A stretch of 64,000 bases of DNA. It comes from a cyanobacterium PCC 7702 (GTDB lineage Bacteria > Cyanobacteriota > Cyanobacteriia > Cyanobacteriales > Nostocaceae). The stretch is from assembly GCA_000332255.1 (NCBI GenBank), contig KB235926.1:1655112-1719111 (forward strand), given 5' to 3'. The notes under the pieces are model-generated. The model ran no database searches. It had not been told where the DNA came from and was given only the letters and a program-made list of their open reading frames with translations. Every line of letters begins with the position of its first letter. Positions within the stretch are counted from its first letter, which is position 1. Shown here piece by piece: positions 30,267 through 39,442 of the stretch. The position numbers were made by a program, and so were the translations under genes.

Positions 30267-31409
30267 TTATGGAGCTTTCCCTAGGGATAGGATTGCATTT
30301 TGTCCCCCGAACCCGAAACTTATGCACAACGCTTGGTGAATTTCAGCTTGACGTGCTTCTCTAACTAAATTCAGGTTGAACTCTGGCTCTTTTAGTCCTA
30401 CACAGGGAGGTAAAATTTGCTGCTGGAGTGCCAACAGGGAAAAAGCCACGCCCAAGGCTCCTGACGCACCTAGGGTATGACCTGTGGCTCCTTTGGTGGA
30501 ACTGACCGGGACGCTTTCAGGAAATAAACGCTGTATCGCCAAGCTTTCCACGCGGTCATTCATCTGGGTGGCCGTTCCGTGGGCGTGAATGTAGTGAATA
30601 TCTTTGGCTGTGAGATGACTGCGGTTTAAACATTGCTCGATGGCAGCGATCGCGCTTTTAGCTTCTGGTTGGGGGGCATTAGCATGAAATGCATCTGCTG
30701 TCAAGCCAAAACCGAGTATTTTACCGTATACTTTTGCTTGGCGCTGTTTTGCTGATGCTGCTGACTCCAAAACAAATAAAGCTCCTCCTTCTCCCAAAAC
30801 CAGACCTTCACGGTGCAAATCAAAGGGATAGGCTCCAAGTTTTGCTAAAGCTCCCATCTGCTCAAAACCGATGATGGTAAGGGGTGTAATTGCTGCTTCC
30901 ACTCCGCCAGCAAGAGCTTGCTGACATTTTTTGCTGCGAATGAGTTCTGTCGCTTGAGCTAGAGCCCAAATACCAGTGGCGCAAGCGGCCATGGGCGCCA
31001 AGACAATGCCTGTGGCACCTATTTGTCGTGCTGCGGCAATCGCGTTCATATGCGGTAGAGTGTCCAACCAGTAAAAGTGGTTGAGAACTTCTGTTGTGTA
31101 GTGGAGTTGTCGGGCGATTTTTTCCCAGTCTGCTTGATAAGCGCGACTAGAACCGATCACAACCGCACAATCTTTCAGTGGTGGAACTAAATCAGCATCT
31201 TCCAAAGCACCAGCAACTAGTAATGAAGTTAGTTTTTTTAGTTGTGCTGGTTGCTGGTCAATCAAGCCTAGGGGACGCGGTTGTAGTTCTGGAAATGGTT
31301 GGTGAATTTGAATTCCTGATTTTCCTGCTAGCAGTTTTTGCCAGTTATCAGCTAGGGTTGTACCCAAGCTTGAAATCAGACTGATACCGGTAACGACAAC
31401 CTCTACCAA
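30267..31409 (-). CDS. Beta-ketoacyl-ACP synthase (FabF-like, divergent)
   Basis: A condensing enzyme of the thiolase fold, 380 residues, a little shorter than FabF (about 415). The Cys-His-His triad is present: Cys143 in APMAACATGIWAL, His in IHAHGTATQMND and His in GATGHTLGASGALG. The N terminus TGISLISSLGTT is typical. A second, divergent KAS in cyanobacteria is often seen beside the main fabF; it might elongate particular acyl chains. The chain substrate is not known. Upstream is the cyclophilin lipoprotein, 18 bp away. Confidence 0.88.
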   Translation of the reverse strand: MVEVVVTGISLISSLGTTLADNWQKLLAGKSGIQIHQPFPELQPRPLGLIDQQPAQLKKLTSLLVAGALEDADLVPPLKDCAVVIGSSRAYQADWEKIARQLHYTTEVLNHFYWLDTLPHMNAIAAARQIGATGIVLAPMAACATGIWALAQATELIRSKKCQQALAGGVEAAITPLTIIGFEQMGALAKLGAYPFDLHREGLVLGEGGALFVLESAASAKQRQAKVYGKILGFGLTADAFHANAPQPEAKSAIAAIEQCLNRSHLTAKDIHYIHAHGTATQMNDRVESLAIQRLFPESVPVSSTKGATGHTLGASGALGVAFSLLALQQQILPPCVGLKEPEFNLNLVREARQAEIHQALCISFGFGGQNAILSLGKAP

Positions 31410-31427
31410 GATGGGATCACCAAGATC

Positions 31428-32207
31428 TTATTGTCCGCTATTTTTCAGGTTTTCTGCACCTTGGATCACTTTTGCTGATTCTATGCGATCGCCTTGCTTA
31501 ATCTTGTTGACGACCTCCATACCTTTAATCACCTTGCCAAACACTGCATATTGACCGTCTAAAAAAGGTAGGTCTGCCAGGGCAAAGTAAAATTGGGAGG
31601 AAGCGGAATTTGGCACTTGCGATCGCGCCATTGCTATCACGCCAAGTTTATGAGGCAATTGCGGTGGTTCAGTAATTGTTTTCCCATAAACCGGTTCCTT
31701 TGCTCCTTTTGGTTTAATTTCTAAGGGAATGTAGCGGGGGCTTCCTGTTTTAGGATCTACGAAACTACCCGTTCCCAGTAACTGTAAGGGGACTTTGGGA
31801 TCCTTACTTTGAGGATCGCCTCCTTGAACAACAAAAGGATCTTGGGGTGGATTGCTTTGAGGACCTATAACTCGATGGAAAGTAACTCCATCATACACAC
31901 CTCTTTTGACTAAATCTACAAAATTACCGGCAGTTATGGGAGCATCGGTACCGTCTACTTCAATTAAAATCGGCGATCCTTTTACTTTCATCTCCACAGT
32001 GGCTTTGCCTTCAAGTCTTGGTAAATTGTTCATTCCGGGAATAGCCTCATTATTAGCTTCAGATGCTGTTGTTTTGGCGCTGACATCTGTGACTGTGGAG
32101 TTGGGGGAAGCAGAATTAAAAATAGACTGCTGTCTCGAACACCCACCCATCAAGAAGACAGCAACAATTACAAAGGTAACCAAAACTCGAGAAACTTTTA
32201 AGTGCAT
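31428..32207 (-). CDS. Cyclophilin-type peptidyl-prolyl isomerase, lipoprotein
   Basis: A cyclophilin domain exported as a lipoprotein: signal MHLKVSRVLVTFVIVAVFLM then GGC (lipobox Cys23 from the ATG at 32207). The catalytic core shows FHRVIGPQSNPPQDPFVVQGGDP and a C-terminal KVIKGMEVVNKIKQGD. The signal start at 32207 is preferred to the upstream TTG at 32225. It probably folds proteins in the periplasm or thylakoid lumen. 18 bp before the ketoacyl synthase gene; likely same transcript. Confidence 0.9.
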   Translation of the reverse strand: MHLKVSRVLVTFVIVAVFLMGGCSRQQSIFNSASPNSTVTDVSAKTTASEANNEAIPGMNNLPRLEGKATVEMKVKGSPILIEVDGTDAPITAGNFVDLVKRGVYDGVTFHRVIGPQSNPPQDPFVVQGGDPQSKDPKVPLQLLGTGSFVDPKTGSPRYIPLEIKPKGAKEPVYGKTITEPPQLPHKLGVIAMARSQVPNSASSQFYFALADLPFLDGQYAVFGKVIKGMEVVNKIKQGDRIESAKVIQGAENLKNSGQ

Positions 32208-32294
32208 TGCTGGTTGTAAGCTCAATCAAAAAGGGTAGTAGCCGTTAACAAGTCTTCTTAGTTCTTAGCTTGTAATTGCTACAATAATTTAGTT

Positions 32295-32888
32295 TTACAG
32301 ACCCTCTAAAGGTACCTTTAAAAATCTTGCTAACTCTGCTGCTTGTGTTTCTAGCTCTTTGAGAGACAAAGGTTGACCCACCCTGGTTAAGGGAATGTCA
32401 CGGCGTCCTTTAACGCGCAAGTAAAGTGCGCGGCGAGGATTTAAGCCTTCTTTGATTTGCGCTCGCACAGCTTGTACATCTTGAATGTTACATTCTATTT
32501 CTATACGACGGTTTTTACCAGGAAAACCCCAGCGAAAAATTTTGATTTTGCCAGTTTTGCGGTCAAACTCGTTGTATCCGCCACCCAAGTCCCATAAAAT
32601 TGTCAACCACAAATACAAGGCTAAAAGCAAACCTGCTGCACCGTACAACCCCATAACCAAGCCTTGGGGAAAGAATATCAATTGAGTCGGGTCAGTAACT
32701 AGTAGTAAATTGGTTTTGAGATAACTGGATATGCCGGCTAATAAAAAGCCTGTAGCTCCCAAGGTGATGACAGTTGCCCACCAGTAATTGCTAAAGCGGC
32801 GCGAACCGATAACCTTTTGGTGCAATACTTGTGAAGATAAGCCTTCATCCTTAGGTGGCTCGCTTTTGTTTACAGTTGATGAGGTCAT
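32295..32888 (-). CDS. ycf4: Photosystem I assembly protein Ycf4
   Basis: Thylakoid membrane protein that helps assemble photosystem I. About 197 residues from the ATG at 32888: a short cytoplasmic start, two membrane helices (ATVITLGATGFLLAGISSYL and a second around GLVMGLYGAAGLLLALYLW), then a soluble domain (WDLGGGYNEFDR, IKIFRWGFPGKNRR). The family is found in all oxygenic phototrophs. It is divergent from psbD. A longer frame to 32933 adds 15 residues. Confidence 0.95.
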   Translation of the reverse strand: MTSSTVNKSEPPKDEGLSSQVLHQKVIGSRRFSNYWWATVITLGATGFLLAGISSYLKTNLLLVTDPTQLIFFPQGLVMGLYGAAGLLLALYLWLTILWDLGGGYNEFDRKTGKIKIFRWGFPGKNRRIEIECNIQDVQAVRAQIKEGLNPRRALYLRVKGRRDIPLTRVGQPLSLKELETQAAELARFLKVPLEGL

Positions 32889-32933
32889 GGAACTACCTTG
32901 GCGCTTGACAAATTCTCTTTCCAAGTCTGCCAC

Positions 32934-33278
32934 TGGATCAGCCTTTGGTGCAAGTTTATTTTAAGATTTCTGAGAAAAGTTGTGTCAGATTGTAAAAATT
33001 CTGATATTGATAGTATTTAATAGGTTTGTTTTGTCTGACTGATTTACTAAGGTCAAGCAGGCATAAAACAAAACCGTTATGATAAGTTAAGATTCATTAA
33101 CCAATCGCAAGTTGAGTAACAGCTTGTGGTGGTATTTTTGGCACAGCGAGAGAAAATGCTGACTAAAATTTCAGCGGCAAATTCTCAGCCAATTGGCAGC
33201 ATCAAGCAAGCACCAGTGCCAAAAAGCTTAATTCCTCAAAAAAGTTGCAATTTTAGTAAAAAAGAGGATTTTAGTCCA
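32934..33278 (+). promoter_or_regulatory. psbD leader and promoter region
   Basis: About 345 bp between ycf4 and psbD must hold both promoters. The 5' leader of psbD is unusual in staying open in frame for 51 codons from a GTG at 33126 to the D2 start; the purine-rich AGAGGA (about 33264-33268) lies 11 bp before the ATG at 33279. A TATGAT at about 33078 is a candidate -10. No firm promoter call. Confidence 0.45.
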
Positions 33279-34334
33279 ATGACCATAGCAGTTGGACGCG
33301 CACCCACAAGAGGGTGGTTTGACGTAGTAGACGACTGGTTAAAGCGGGATCGCTTTGTATTCGTAGGGTGGTCGGGTTTGTTGCTATTTCCGTGCGCCTA
33401 TCTAGCACTAGGGGGATGGCTAACAGGAACCACATTCGTCACCAGTTGGTACACCCACGGCTTAGCATCATCATACCTGGAAGGATGTAACTTCCTAACA
33501 GTAGCGGTGTCGACACCAGCAGACGCCATGGGACACTCGCTATTGCTGCTGTGGGGTCCAGAAGCACAAGGAGATTTTACGCGCTGGTGTCAGCTAGGAG
33601 GATTGTGGACATTCATTGCTCTACACGGAGCCTTCGGGTTAATAGGCTTCATGCTGCGGCAATTTGAAATCGCTCGCCTGGTAGGAATACGTCCCTACAA
33701 CGCCATAGCCTTTTCAGCACCGATAGCCGTATTCGTAAGCGTATTCTTGATGTACCCACTGGGACAATCGAGTTGGTTTTTTGCTCCCAGCTTTGGAGTA
33801 GCAGCAATCTTCCGATTTTTACTGTTCTTGCAAGGGTTCCACAACTGGACGCTCAACCCATTCCACATGATGGGAGTAGCAGGGGTATTGGGTGGAGCGC
33901 TGCTGTGCGCAATTCACGGCGCGACAGTGGAAAACACCCTCTTTGAAGACGGAGACACAGCCAACACGTTCCGGGCCTTCAATCCTACCCAAGCAGAAGA
34001 AACCTATTCGATGGTGACAGCCAACCGTTTCTGGTCGCAGATATTTGGCATAGCCTTCTCCAACAAGCGCTGGTTGCACTTCTTCATGTTGTTCGTACCA
34101 GTGACAGGACTGTGGATGAGTGCGGTGGGAATTGTTGGTTTGGCACTGAACTTGCGCGCTTACGACTTCATCTCCCAAGAGTTGCGAGCCGCAGAAGACC
34201 CAGAGTTTGAAACTTTCTATACCAAAAACATTTTGCTCAACGAGGGGATCCGAGCCTGGATGGCTCCTCAAGACCAACCACACGAGAAATTTGTATTCCC
34301 TGAGGAGGTATTACCTCGTGGTAACGCTCTCTAA
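33279..34334 (+). CDS. psbD: Photosystem II reaction centre protein D2
   Basis: D2 binds P680 chlorophyll, pheophytin, QA and the non-haem iron. From the ATG at 33279 it is 351 residues and starts [20 protein letters not shown] like all cyanobacterial D2. Visible marks: [14 protein letters not shown] (QA side), [19 protein letters not shown] (chlorophyll and iron His) and the C terminus [12 protein letters not shown]. It is a normal D2, not a far-red variant by any mark I can see. The psbC start lies inside its last codons. Confidence 0.97.
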   Translation: MTIAVGRAPTRGWFDVVDDWLKRDRFVFVGWSGLLLFPCAYLALGGWLTGTTFVTSWYTHGLASSYLEGCNFLTVAVSTPADAMGHSLLLLWGPEAQGDFTRWCQLGGLWTFIALHGAFGLIGFMLRQFEIARLVGIRPYNAIAFSAPIAVFVSVFLMYPLGQSSWFFAPSFGVAAIFRFLLFLQGFHNWTLNPFHMMGVAGVLGGALLCAIHGATVENTLFEDGDTANTFRAFNPTQAEETYSMVTANRFWSQIFGIAFSNKRWLHFFMLFVPVTGLWMSAVGIVGLALNLRAYDFISQELRAAEDPEFETFYTKNILLNEGIRAWMAPQDQPHEKFVFPEEVLPRGNAL

Positions 34335-35706
34335 TCGACCTGCTGTTTTAGGAGCAGGACGCGATCAAGATTCCACCGGATTTGCTTGGTGGGCTGGTAA
34401 CGCCCGTCTGATCAACCTCTCCGGTAAATTGTTGGGCGCTCATGTTGCCCATGCAGGTTTGATCGTCTTCTGGGCTGGTGCAATGACCTTATTTGAGGTC
34501 GCTCACTTTGTCCCTGAAAAGCCGTTGTACGAGCAAGGCTGTATACTTTTGCCCCACTTGGCAACTCTTGGATGGGGAGTTGGCCCAGGTGGTGAAATCA
34601 TAGACACCTATCCCTACTTTGTTATCGGCGTTCTGCACCTGATTTCTTCCGCGGTACTGGGTTTTGGTGGCCTCTACCACGCGATCCGCGGTCCTGAAGT
34701 CCTAGAAGAATACTCCTCTTTCTTTGGCTACGACTGGAAAGACAAGAACAAGATGACCAACATCATCGGGTTCCACCTGATTGTTTTGGGAATCGGCGCC
34801 TTCTTGCTAGTGCTGAAGGCAATGTTCTTCGGCGGTGTCTACGACACATGGGCGCCCGGTGGCGGTGATGTTCGCGTGATTACCAACCCCACACTGAATC
34901 CAGCGGTGATTTTTGGCTACCTGCTTAAGTCTCCCTTCGGTGGCGATGGCTGGATTGTTGGCGTAAACAACATGGAAGATATTATCGGCGGTCACATCTG
35001 GGTAGGCCTGATTTGTATCGTTGGTGGTATTTTCCATATCCTCACCAAGCCTTTTGGCTGGGCACGCCGTGCTTTAATCTGGTCTGGGGAAGCTTATCTT
35101 TCCTACAGCTTGGGTGCTTTGTCCCTGATGGGCTTTATTGCTTCTTGCTTTGTTTGGTTTAACAACACCGCTTACCCAAGCGAGTTCTACGGTCCTACGA
35201 ACGCTGAAGCTTCTCAAGCCCAATCTTTTGTCTTCTTGGTTCGCGACCAAAAACTGGGTGCGAACGTCGCATCCGCCCAAGGTCCTACTGGTTTGGGTAA
35301 ATACTTGATGCGATCGCCCACCGGGGAAATTATCTTTGGTGGTGAAACCATGCGCTTCTGGGATTTCCGCGGTCCCTGGTTAGAGCCCCTGCGCGGTCCC
35401 AATGGTTTGGATCTTGACAAAATCAAGAACGACGTTCAACCTTGGCAAATTCGTCGCGCATCCGAGTACATGACTCACGCCCCCAACGGCTCTATAAACT
35501 CTGTGGGCGGTATCATAACTGAACCAAACTCCTTCAACTACGTCAATCCTCGAGCTTGGTTGGCAACTTCTCACTTTGTTTTAGCCTTTTTCTTCCTCGT
35601 AGGTCATTTGTGGCATGCTGGTCGCGCCCGCGCTGCTGCTGCTGGCTTTGAAAAAGGTATAGACCGCGAAACCGAGCCAGTATTGTTCATGAAGGACCTC
35701 GATTAA
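34318..35706 (+). CDS. psbC: Photosystem II CP43 antenna protein
   Basis: Inner antenna protein that also supplies a ligand to the Mn cluster. The start is GTG at 34318 ([10 protein letters not shown]), with SD GAGGAGG at 34302-34308, nine bases away, inside the psbD 3' end; the overlap with psbD is 17 bp, the classic arrangement. 462 residues; six helices, and the Mn-cluster loop segment [20 protein letters not shown] carries the Glu and Arg expected for CP43. An open frame extends back to 34207 but lies in psbD and is not used. Confidence 0.97.
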   Translation: MVTLSNRPAVLGAGRDQDSTGFAWWAGNARLINLSGKLLGAHVAHAGLIVFWAGAMTLFEVAHFVPEKPLYEQGCILLPHLATLGWGVGPGGEIIDTYPYFVIGVLHLISSAVLGFGGLYHAIRGPEVLEEYSSFFGYDWKDKNKMTNIIGFHLIVLGIGAFLLVLKAMFFGGVYDTWAPGGGDVRVITNPTLNPAVIFGYLLKSPFGGDGWIVGVNNMEDIIGGHIWVGLICIVGGIFHILTKPFGWARRALIWSGEAYLSYSLGALSLMGFIASCFVWFNNTAYPSEFYGPTNAEASQAQSFVFLVRDQKLGANVASAQGPTGLGKYLMRSPTGEIIFGGETMRFWDFRGPWLEPLRGPNGLDLDKIKNDVQPWQIRRASEYMTHAPNGSINSVGGIITEPNSFNYVNPRAWLATSHFVLAFFFLVGHLWHAGRARAAAAGFEKGIDRETEPVLFMKDLD

Positions 35707-35748
35707 ATTGTCAAGCTTCTTTCATCACTGATAATTACTTTACTAGCT

Positions 35749-35777
35749 AGCTCCTGTGTAAAAGCAGGGGCTTTTTT
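35749..35777 (+). terminator. Terminator of psbDC
   Basis: Stem AGCTCCTG/CAGGGGCT (one T-G pair) with an 8-nt loop and TTTTTT directly after, 43 bp past the psbC stop codon. Confidence 0.88.
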
Positions 35778-35983
35778 ATATCTGCTTCACATTCAAGCGC
35801 GCGATCGCCTTTGACTGGGTTTGACTTAGCCGTGAAAGTTCCATGCGGGAGATATATCACAACAGTGGTAGGAAGGGGGTTGGTTCTTAGAGTTAGCAAT
35901 CGCATAATGGAAATGCTTTTTAGTTCTAGAGAAATTATTTCGCTTTGCAAACTCCAAATCAAATCACGGAAACATTTTTTTGT

Positions 35984-36623
35984 AACTGGTGGCTTTTACT
36001 CCAGGCTTTTGGAGTCGAGAAAAATTTTGCCGAAAAATTTTTTGCCCAAATAGTTACTGCTTACTCAAGTCCAGGACGCTAATATCACACCCTGAAACAC
36101 ATTTATCATGTTCTCAACACAATACAGATTTTACAAAACCGAGCTCAATACTTACCGGTGGTTCAACTTGCCACCTGGTTTCATGACGTTATCTATGACC
36201 CTCAAGCCCCAAGATAATCAAGAAAAAAAGTGCTATTTAAACCACTGAAATCCTAAAATCACTGTCGCTTCCATACCATTTGATTAGCAAAGTCTTTACT
36301 CTTATTTGCATACCAAATATCATCAAGCCGAATCTGATGATTTTGATGCTCAGGTATTGTTGGATGCAGATTTAGCGATTTTAGGTGCGAAACGATCGCG
36401 CTACTATCAATACGCCTTAGTAATTAGTCAAGAATATGCTTGGTTACCAGATGAGGTGTATCTAGCCGGTAGAAAAAAGTTTTTGCATCAATTTTTGCAG
36501 CAGCATCGCATTTACTTTACTGATGTGATGTTCGCAAATTTTGAATTCTCCGCTCGTCGCAACCTGCAAGCAGAAGTTCAGTTTATCGACGAGACTTTAT
36601 CATCAAGTCGATCGTTGCATTAA
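35984..36623 (+). pseudogene. Decayed HD-domain phosphohydrolase gene
   Basis: Reading the three frames in turn rebuilds a predicted metal-dependent HD phosphohydrolase: AFGVEKNFAEKFFAQIVTAY-SSPGR, stop (TAA 36080-36082), YHTLKHIYHVLNTIQILQ, PVVQLATWFHDVIYDPQAP, then a frameshift near 36211, a second stop (TAA 36238-36240) and TTEILKSLSLPYHLISKV, another shift near 36303, and the last open piece DAQVLLDADLAILGAK...YYQYALVISQEYAWLPDE. The HD pair (WFHDVIYD) and LLDADLAILGA are family marks. Two stops and at least two shifts make it nonfunctional. The last 318 bp (36306-36623) still look like an open frame of 105 codons. It lies next to a second decayed gene. Confidence 0.8.
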
Positions 36624-37199
36624 TGATGCGATCGCCCTGCATCGGTATAACATCTATACCATGTAACGCGTCTTGAGTGATGTGAAAATAAATTAACAAG
36701 CCAACTAAAATGCTGGCGATCGCTTCTGGGTCGATAATTTTCAATTCTCGATGGGAAGCTAGGTATTTAGTCAGTGCTTCCAGCACAGGTTTTATAGTTG
36801 TACGAACACAAACTTTTGCCAACTTCGGAAGCGAGCCGACTCTCCAATTACAAGCCGCATCAACGCACAATGTTCCCAGTCTTGGCTCATCTGTTGCAAT
36901 GCTTTGCTTCCCGCTTGGCGCAGTACTTCAGATGGCTCTCCTTCTAAAGGTTCGCTACTAAACAATGAATTAAATTTTTGGCGTGCCAGTCGCTCAATTA
37001 AAGCCTTAAACAATCCTTCTTTGTCTGTAAAATGGCTGTAGACTGTTGCTTTGGACACACCTGCTGTTGCTGCTACCCTATCCATGCTTGTTCCTGCGAA
37101 CCCATGGGCTAAAAACTCTTGCATTGCTCCTCGGAGAATTTATCCTACTTTCTCAACTGAACTTTTCCGTTCCCCGGCCCTGGCTTTCTTTTGTAACAT
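36583..37199 (-). pseudogene. Decayed TetR-family regulator gene
   Basis: Two open pieces plus an upstream fragment make one TetR/AcrR regulator. From the ATG at 37199 it reads MLQKKARAGERKSSVEKVG, a stop (TAA at 37142-37140), then ILRGAMQEFLAHGFAGTS, MDRVAATAGVSKATVYSHF (the TetR helix-turn-helix), TDKEGLFKALIERL. Near 36825-36829 a one-base deletion in CTTCCG shifts the frame: the continuation PKLAKVCVRTTIKPVLEAL ... LVGLLIYFHITQDALHG is in the other frame. So one nonsense and one frameshift. The 3' end overlaps the end of the decayed HD gene by about 40 bp on the other strand. Confidence 0.8.
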
Positions 37200-37403
37200 C
37201 TTTTACCAGTTCCTACTACTTCTCCGACCCGGGACGCACTTTATGCATTTTTTCATATCTCAGATTATTTGCAAATATCTGTATATTTGATGCAAAACTG
37301 ATATTTTTTATAGCTCCTGCCCCTTTATTTTGCCAAAACTGATAAATAAAACAAAATTTCACCGTTTCTTCTCGTTGTATCTAACTAAGGAGGACACTAG
37401 CAC

Positions 37404-37469
37404 ATGTGTATTGTGCCACCGTTCCTGGACAGGAAAACTGCAAGGAACAAACTAAACCGTTTAGTTTAG
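37404..37469 (+). CDS. Very short ORF with a strong ribosome-binding site
   Basis: A 21-codon frame (MCIVPPFLDRKTARNKLNRLV). Its SD, AAGGAGGA at 37387-37394, is the best in this region and sits nine bases before the ATG. It might be a leader peptide, or the undamaged first 21 codons of a lost exporter gene: a basic end followed, in a shifted frame, by a hydrophobic helix is what the N terminus of a membrane fusion protein looks like. The palindrome overlaps its last codons. Confidence 0.3.
   Translation: MCIVPPFLDRKTARNKLNRLV
37449..37467. promoter_or_regulatory. Perfect 9-1-9 palindrome, TetR-operator-like
   Basis: AAACTAAAC-C-GTTTAGTTT is a perfect inverted repeat of 9 bp arms around one base. 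This size and symmetry fit TetR-family operators, and a broken TetR gene starts 250 bp away in the divergent direction. The link is inferred. Confidence 0.5.
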
Positions 37470-37671
37470 TAATTACTGTTGTAGTACTTGTCAAAGTCCT
37501 AGCAGTAAGCTTTAAAATTTACATAAAATACACGGCATTGTTACTGATAAATTTTCACCTTAAACCCAGTCTGTGAATCTGAAATAGTAAATATAAACCC
37601 AATCTAAGACTCGAAAAAATTTTCTATTAGATGTTACAAAAAATACAAAAAACTAGCTGGTACGGCAACTT

Positions 37672-37899
37672 ATGTTCAATAAAAGAAATACAAGCTTATT
37701 TTTCATCTTACTGTTAATATTCGTAGGTTTTGGGGATAGTTTCTTGCCGAAACCGTTGAGTACTGCTAGCTTGCGCACTCGAACCGCAGTGAATAACTTT
37801 ATGATTGGGTTGTTCCCGAAATGGCGTCCAAAAACAAAACCTTACGAACGTACGGAAAAGGCACTGGAAAGCGTTGAAAATGGCGAAAAGAACAAATAA
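37672..37899 (+). CDS. Small conserved cyanobacterial membrane protein
   Basis: A 75-residue protein with one N-terminal membrane helix (TSLFFILLLIFVGFGDSFL) and a basic, proline-containing cytoplasmic tail (MIGLFPKWRPKTKPYERTEKA). The pattern LPKPLSTASLRTRTAVNNF is strongly conserved-looking and I believe it recurs in many cyanobacteria, but no function is known. It starts well after the decay zone and before the FAD hydroxylase gene. Confidence 0.7.
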   Translation: MFNKRNTSLFFILLLIFVGFGDSFLPKPLSTASLRTRTAVNNFMIGLFPKWRPKTKPYERTEKALESVENGEKNK

Positions 37900-38021
37900 A
37901 ACAGTATATGCCTTTGGTCAAAGAAGTTATTTTGCCCATCAGCTTTTTTTCGTTATATATCGGCTTGCTCTGTAGTTGTCACTCGCGTCAAAATAAAAAA
38001 TAGTTGTAATTTCTCTTAACA

Positions 38022-39281
38022 ATGGCGTCAGTGCAGCTTTTAGAATCCTTTTCCTCAGTTGCAGCTACATCCAAGCAGGGACACGATTACGATCTAGTAA
38101 TAGTCGGTGGCGGAATCATTGGCTTAACCTTAGCTTCTGCTTTGAAAGATTCAGGATTAAGCGTGCTGTTGGTGGAGGCGAAAGCAGAATCGGCGGCAGT
38201 ATTAAAAGGTCAGGCCTACGCCGTGCACATGCTATCAGCGCTAATTTACCAAGGAATTGGAGTTTGGGACAAAATATTGCCCCAAATTGAAATTTATCGT
38301 CGCGTTCGCCTTTCTGATGCCGACTATCGAGGCATAGTGGAATTTACAACAGCTGACACGGGTACCGAGGATTTGGGGTATGTAGCGGAACATCAAGCAT
38401 TGTTGTACCCCTTGCAGGAATTTGTTCGCAATTGTCCGAACATTACTTATCTTTGTCCGGCAAAAGTGATAAGCACCGAGTACCAAAAGGAGACAGTCAC
38501 AGTCAAAATCCAAATAGCAGAACAACCAGTGCGGACTTTTAAGAGTAAATTACTCGTAGCTGCTGATGGTTCGCGCTCGCGCATCCGCGAAGCTGCAGGA
38601 ATTAAAACTCGCGGCTGGAAATACTGGCAGTCTTGTATCGTAGCATTTGTCAAGCCAGAAAAATTTCACGACCACACTGCCTACGAAAAATTTTGGCCTA
38701 GCGGTCCATTTGCGATTCTACCTTTACCGGGAAATCGCTGCCGAATTGTTTGGACAGCTCCTCATAAAGAAGCCGAAGCTTTATGTGCTTTGGACGACGA
38801 GCAATTTTTAAAGGAATTGAGCCGTCGTTTTGGCGATCGCATGGGTAAATTGGAACTGCTGGGCGATCGCTTTATTTTTCAGGTACAACTAATGCAAAGC
38901 GATCGCTACGCCTTGCACCGACTGGCTTTAGTTGGTGATGCAGCACACAATTGCCATCCGGTTGGAGGACAAGGTTTGAATTTAGGGATTCGAGATGTAG
39001 CAGCTTTGGCGCAGGTAATACGACAAGCAAACCAAGCTGGTGAAGATATTGGTTGCTTGCAAGTACTCAAACGCTACGAACGCTGGCGCCAGCGGGAGAA
39101 CCTAATTGTTTTGGGTCTTACTGACTTTCTAGATCGAGTGTTTTCTAATAACTTTTTACCAGTAGTGCTGCTGCGCCGTTTTGGTTTGTGGGTAGTGCAG
39201 CGAGTTCCTTTGCTGAAGGTATATATCCTGAAATTAATGATTGGCTTAACAGGGCGGATTCCGGAATTAGCGCGGCGTTAA
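38022..39281 (+). CDS. UbiH/COQ6-type FAD-dependent hydroxylase
   Basis: A flavin aromatic hydroxylase of 419 residues. The FAD-binding N terminus is DYDLVIVGGGIIGLTLASAL with the acidic end LLVEAKAES; the middle has LLVAADGSRSRIREAAGI (DG motif) and the C-terminal flavin motif is ALVGDAAHNCHPVGGQGLNLGI. Members hydroxylate the ring of quinone precursors; in cyanobacteria the likely pathway is plastoquinone, though the enzyme is not proven from sequence. Confidence 0.88.
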   Translation: MASVQLLESFSSVAATSKQGHDYDLVIVGGGIIGLTLASALKDSGLSVLLVEAKAESAAVLKGQAYAVHMLSALIYQGIGVWDKILPQIEIYRRVRLSDADYRGIVEFTTADTGTEDLGYVAEHQALLYPLQEFVRNCPNITYLCPAKVISTEYQKETVTVKIQIAEQPVRTFKSKLLVAADGSRSRIREAAGIKTRGWKYWQSCIVAFVKPEKFHDHTAYEKFWPSGPFAILPLPGNRCRIVWTAPHKEAEALCALDDEQFLKELSRRFGDRMGKLELLGDRFIFQVQLMQSDRYALHRLALVGDAAHNCHPVGGQGLNLGIRDVAALAQVIRQANQAGEDIGCLQVLKRYERWRQRENLIVLGLTDFLDRVFSNNFLPVVLLRRFGLWVVQRVPLLKVYILKLMIGLTGRIPELARR

Positions 39282-39442
39282 CCGAAAAAAGCAAATTTCC
39301 CAAATTTCCCAGCAGCAAGCAACTAACCTAGTTTTCTTCACCGTGTTGTCATAGCGCCAGAAAATTTTTGGAATTGATATTGCGATCGTTATTTAGCTGT
39401 GACGTGACAGTACAATCTATTCTCATCAAAATAACGGCAAGG

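Larger units (their letters stand above)
37200..37671. other. Region upstream of the decayed TetR gene: palindrome and short ORF
   Basis: 470 bp without a normal gene. It contains a 21-codon frame (37404-37469) with a strong SD, and a perfect palindrome (37449-37467), described separately. After the palindrome a hydrophobic stretch in another frame (SLVITVVVLVKVLAVSF, about 37463-37515) may be the broken N terminus of a former membrane protein. Confidence 0.4.

Noticed and set aside
33126-35706. That psbD, psbC and psbA here might be far-red (FaRLiP) paralogues
   Set aside because: Lengths, start sites, the psbD-psbC overlap and all key residues match the standard proteins; no far-red marker genes (apcE2, chlF, psaA2 and so on) are nearby.
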